From NCBI GenBank assembly GCA_030435675.1, contig CM059622.1, positions 10,354,001 through 10,418,000 on the forward strand: a stretch of 64,000 nt of DNA, given 5' to 3'. Position numbers and translations under genes: made by a program. Shown here piece after piece: positions 59,557 to 64,000 of the stretch. Numbering within the stretch: position 1 is the stretch's first letter; each line of letters opens with the position of its first letter. The notes beneath the pieces were generated by a model that searched no databases, was not told the DNA's origin, and worked only from the letters and a program-made list of their open reading frames with translations. The DNA comes from Steinernema hermaphroditum. Lineage: Eukaryota > Nematoda > Chromadorea > Rhabditida > Steinernematidae.

Positions 59557-62500
59557 TCTGGAAAGGTGAGGGTTAGGCGACCAGAGGCTAAAAGTGGGGA
59601 GAGGAGAGGGACTATGAGCCTATAAGGAAGTCGACTTATGATTTATTAAGAGCTTTAAGTGGAGAAGAATCGTCAATCCAACCCTCTAGGGTCACGTAGG
59701 TTTACTAAATGGAAGTGTACTCAGAGTTAAAACTTTAATGAATGGGTGAAAATGCACTTGATCTAAACTCTGATCTAAGGTCGGAAGTAAACAGAGAATA
59801 CACTCCTACTACTATCCCAGATACCATAAGAAAGGAAGCGAAGTCACCTGGTAGATCAGGGGTTCGGGAGCTGGAGGGCAGCCGCGCACTTTCAACTTCG
59901 GGCCGCAGTCTTCTGATCTTGATCCATCGAGGGGTGGGCGGATCCGGGAAGAGGGTCGGGGCGAGGGCCGGAGGAGTGGCGAGGAGTTCGCGCCTGTCAC
60001 CGAGGGAGAGCCTTTGGATTATGATGCGACGGGTGCGCGGAAGGGAAACGAGTCTCCTGAAAAATCCAGATTCCCATAATTGTGCGCTGAAAACAATGCA
60101 CGACAACAGGCGGGGTGCCGAACTAAGAGAGGAGAGGCTGTAAGCTGAGGAGCTAAGAGCATTTCCGGGACGCGCTTGAGGTTCTCGAACACGCATATCC
60201 ATCCACTTTGGGTATGAGAGGACTAAGAGGCCGTGCACCGTGAGTGGTCGATCGAATTAGTGTTTATGTCAACCTTTGACGGCGCGAGAAAAGCGCCGAG
60301 TGGAAAGGGGACGCGTGGATCGAGAGGAGGGGACAAAAACAGGGGCAGCGCGAAGGGACGCGGCGCACCTGAGGCGCCTCCACTTCCTCCGATATTTATG
60401 ACTTCTGCGGGAATTAATGTTGTCGGAAAGAGTAAATAATTGAAGAGACACTTAGCCGACATGTTAATTGCCTCGGAAACCGATGCGGTTAGGCACAGCT
60501 GACTAATGTGGCGTCCGGAGGCAGAACACAAGCATAACAGATAAATTCGACTCGAGATTAATCGAGGGGACCGAGGAAAACACGAAAACAGAGATGTCCT
60601 CGATGATCGAATGATGGATCGGTTATACTTGAAGCCCTGGACCCGACGGCGTCTTGATGGATCGTGTGTAAAGTGAGCAGGTGACTCGAAAATAAGGACA
60701 ACGATGTCCGCGTTATAACGTGACCTATGGAGATTTCGTGACGGAAGGGCATGGTTTGAAGAGGGAGCCAGAACGGAACAATGAGTGACGCTGACTGTCG
60801 CCCTGGAAATGTTTCTGTTGGTAGGGGATTTACAAAGATAGCGCCAAAAATAGTGCCCACAAAGCGGCGTGTTTGTCCAAACAGATGTCCAAAGTGAATT
60901 TCTAAAGTAAGGCCAGTATTCCAAGGATAGAAAAGACTTTTCTCTTGGCACGTTTCTGCAGAGGTGCTAATTACTCTTCGTCCACTAAATATAACTCTTG
61001 ACCTTGCGAAGGTGTCAGTTAACGAAGAGGAACTAAGGTACAGAAGACGAAGAAGTACATGTCCTTCGTGGCCATTCAGAAAAGGTTGGATAATGCATCA
61101 GATTCCCTTAAATAGTAGCATTCTGGAAGGTGTTGGTCTCATGTCGACTTCTGATCTAGGAACATTCCTCTGAAATAGTCCCTCCGCATAGAGAATGAAA
61201 GGAAAGAACCACGCTTCCGGAGACTTATACGTCGCGATAAGAGTGGCGATCTTCTAACCTTCCGTGAAGGGGAGTAACGAGTCGATACACTGTGCCCTTG
61301 ATAAGGGACTCCACAAAACGATGCGATCCCTTAGGCCGCTTTTGTTCTCCTACGTTTCGTTTCAATTCGACACTAATGAAGGCATGCTCGGAAAAGGAGA
61401 TCGTTTATTATGACGCGTTGTAAGCGCCGTGTTGGCGCCAGTCAGTGTCAGAACAACATTGTTAGTGCTACCGAAGAATGCAAAATAATGGAATGAAGCC
61501 CGATTTGTTTCTGTCCTTTTCACTGACGTTTTCCATGCGTGCCACGGGGCACTTGGAAGGCTCAATGTTTAAGTTAAACAAATACACAAGAATCCAAGGG
61601 CCATTAACGCTCAGAGACGTGGCACTGTAAGAGGCGATGAACAACGTGTGTAAAGTGATGTTTAGGCCAACAAAAACAAGAGACACAAGAAGGCGCCGGC
61701 ATGTTTTGAGTAAACAAAAGAATCGCTAATCAGCACATGATGTTTGGTTTTCAGCGCTGCCTGCAGGTCATGGCTCCTCAGAAAAAGGCTTAAAGGGGGA
61801 AGCTTCCCGTCTGAAAGATGCCAGATGGCGGATCACCCACGATCGATCATTACGTTCAAAAAAGATCCTGACACTCCGATAGACTGCTCTAATCCTACGG
61901 CTAATCTCCAAAGGGCGTTCTCGTTACCTGCCTTTCCTGTGCGTTTGTGGATCAGTGGATCAACTGCATACAGTATCGTATCGAGAGGGATGAGTAAAAA
62001 CGGACCAGCACAGCCGAAAAGACGTCACACATGGATGAAACCGGTACAAAATGCTAAAAATTTTGAGCATTTTGTGCATAAGCTAAGTCTTAAAAAGACA
62101 AGAAGGACATATTCCCATGCACCCTAGATTATTTCGCAAAGTTCTAAATATAAATTGTATTGTAAAGGACACGAGTGTTTGGAGGGAACACCGTAAATTA
62201 TTCGTGGATAGCATGAATCACGGAAATGTGCCGAGGCGCACTTTTCTGTTCAACTTGTATGGAAAAGAAGGTATAAGGGCTGGACGTGTTCTGCAGAAAT
62301 AAGGAAAGTGGCCGTGAAAGGAATGTTTTTAGCGAGTTCAGGTAAATAAACACGAATAAACAATGAGAGCGCTCTTCACTACCAGATCGATACGGTGACA
62401 GATCTCATCAACAGTGCGCAGAAATGGCGCACCCTGAGTCAATATTTATGAAGACAGTTGATGTCAACGAACCAGGAATCGGACACCTCTTTGAAGAAGC

Positions 62501-64000
62501 GCGGCAGAGTCACAAAAACAGAAGACGGCCGAAAACACCTTTTGTTTCTTCGCGCGTCAGCGGATCGCTTCCCGACGATCGGAGGCGCGAAAACAGCAAT
62601 TAATGCAGAAACGCTCATCGGCATTTCGAGAAAATGTAAATAAGCCGACGCGAAGGACCGTTTTTGGCGAACAGAACTATTCTTAGAAAAGGCCTGTCAG
62701 TCCATTCTAGGCCACAGTTTTCCTTGTACAGCCCTTTCTAGGGAGGGCCGCTGATCACCTTTTGCTCTGCAGTCACACTAAACTCCACTCCGTCGTGCTT
62801 TATCTCTGTTCCTATGACTTTTAAAGATAATAACTCCGCAGCATTCCGCTCCCCTCCCGCACAACCACACTCCGTGCAGCTCTGCGATCATAAACCGCTT
62901 TTCTTATCGCGTAGAGACGTGTCGCCACGGGTATTCCCGGGAATTTTCCGATCCCGAAAGCCCCAAGCGGAAGCCGAAGGGACGAACGACCACGAGACCG
63001 AAAGAAGCTTATCGTGGTGTCCTTTGCAGTTCCTTCGACTATCGATTACAGAGGAATGAGCACACAGTGGGGGATCGTTGGATTCGAGGCCCACTGGGAA
63101 GTAGCCACTGTTTACAATGGAGATATCTAACAGTATACGCCTAGCGCAGAGCTTCATAAGAGCCCACCTTCACCTTTCTCCCTAGAATACCACGGTAGTT
63201 TCCTTTATTAACCGATTGAATTGAAGAGGTCGATTAGCCATCCGGTTAAAAAAAGAACGTTTTGTTTCATAAACAGAAGTGACTCACTCAAAATAAATGC
63301 AGAGGGCTTCTACAAAATTCGTTAGAAGTACATGCACGAAGTTTATTCTAATAAATTCAATTGAACGAATTCATAAACACTCTCAGAGCTATATCTTCTA
63401 AGAAATTTTAAGAGTGGAAAGGGCAAACGAAATACGTGGTGAGTAAAAAAAGAATCGTGCTTCTTGATCTAGAAATGCGCAAACAAACTGGAAATGATCA
63501 AATGTGTCTTTTATCGATAAATCAATTCACTGAATTCCCGACCTACGTTATGCCTTCCCTACATGCTTCTCAGATGCACTTCGTCATCTCAGATCCACTT
63601 CTTACAAGGAAATAAGAAGGCCTAAATAACAACTTTGCTTTGTAATTTATCACAGTATCACACGACAGATTCTTTTTTATTTAAAGATCACGAGAATCCG
63701 ATCAATGCGATTGTTGAGACCCGTTCACAACGCCTCAATGGAAGTCACAAACTGTCGCCACGTCATGAATCACGCGAACAATGCAAGAGATACCGACACA
63801 GAGTAACTTCCAGATTTTCCCAGATTGATAAAATGGACCAAACATCACAGAGGAGGCATCGACTCTCATCCTTTTGAAGAGCTTAAAATATCCCACCACT
63901 ACTGAAGGGCTTCCCGACTCCAAATCACAAAGTTTCATTCGCGGAAAACAATCCGTCCGGTTTCCGATTTCCCGCCACCTCCGCCCCAATCAGTCAGACA
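59557..64000. other. Gene-poor stretch to the right edge
   Basis: I see no supported gene in 4.4 kb. The longest open frame (60951-60223, -) has no domain, no plausible start and uneven composition. A GC-rich block at 60280-60400 and TTAAT-type sites nearby might be regulatory for the transporter or for a gene outside the window. No tRNA or repeat noticed. Confidence 0.45.

Noticed and set aside
60223..60951. Long open frame on the minus strand (242 codons)
   Set aside because: No ATG near a plausible context, no domain, mixed composition unlike the genes here, and no splice partners.

Overview
The window reads as a stretch of nematode genome. The strongest sign is five genes with the nematode cuticle-collagen N-terminal block, a basic proprotein cleavage site, Gly-X-Y tracts and cysteine caps. 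Introns are very short (mostly 34-48 bases, GT-AG). Several polyadenylation signals lie close to stop codons. Most of the predicted proteins look clearly animal. I cannot place the species; the collagens look divergent from the Caenorhabditis ones I know, but that is only an impression.

Layout. (1) 541-13456: a cluster of five type-B carboxylesterase genes, two on + (541-2729, 3702-5724) and three on - (7850-5825, 11009-9072, 13456-11735). The fifth lacks the block that carries the catalytic acid. A tRNA-Gly-like sequence sits antisense in an intron of the first. (2) 14356-22620: five two-exon cuticle collagen genes (+, +, -, +, -). The third and fourth are almost identical inverted copies whose identity stops at the TATA box. 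(3) 23368-24022: a 655-bp inverted-repeat element flanked by TA. (4) 24318-24814: a small bZIP gene. (5) 28435-26687 (-): a FoxF-type forkhead gene, the let-381 family. (6) 28436-34345: gene-poor. (7) 34346-43098: a 20-exon gene for a protein of about 1399 residues with two doublecortin domains, two IQ motifs and five PLAT-like domains. One of its introns holds a separate intronless open frame (40664-41542). (8) 43400-43572: a 173-bp hAT-type MITE with a perfect 8-bp target duplication. (9) 43573-49711: gene-poor. (10) 49712-50796 (+): a TMEM200-family two-pass membrane protein. (11) 51777-50926 (-): a CD164/endolyn-like membrane protein with cysteine repeats. (12) 54026-52493 (-): an ER FKBP with EF-hands and a KDEL tail. 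(13) 54504-55936: a 1.4-kb foldback element. (14) 59556-56625 (-): an FLVCR/SLC49-type MFS transporter. (15) 59557-64000: no gene that I can support.

The window is not one functional unit. It combines two families grown by local duplication (secreted esterases and cuticle collagens) with unrelated single-copy genes, plus three non-autonomous inverted-repeat elements. Exon borders are my reading of splice sites and frame. For every protein gene the exon lengths add up to an open frame, but none is checked against transcripts.
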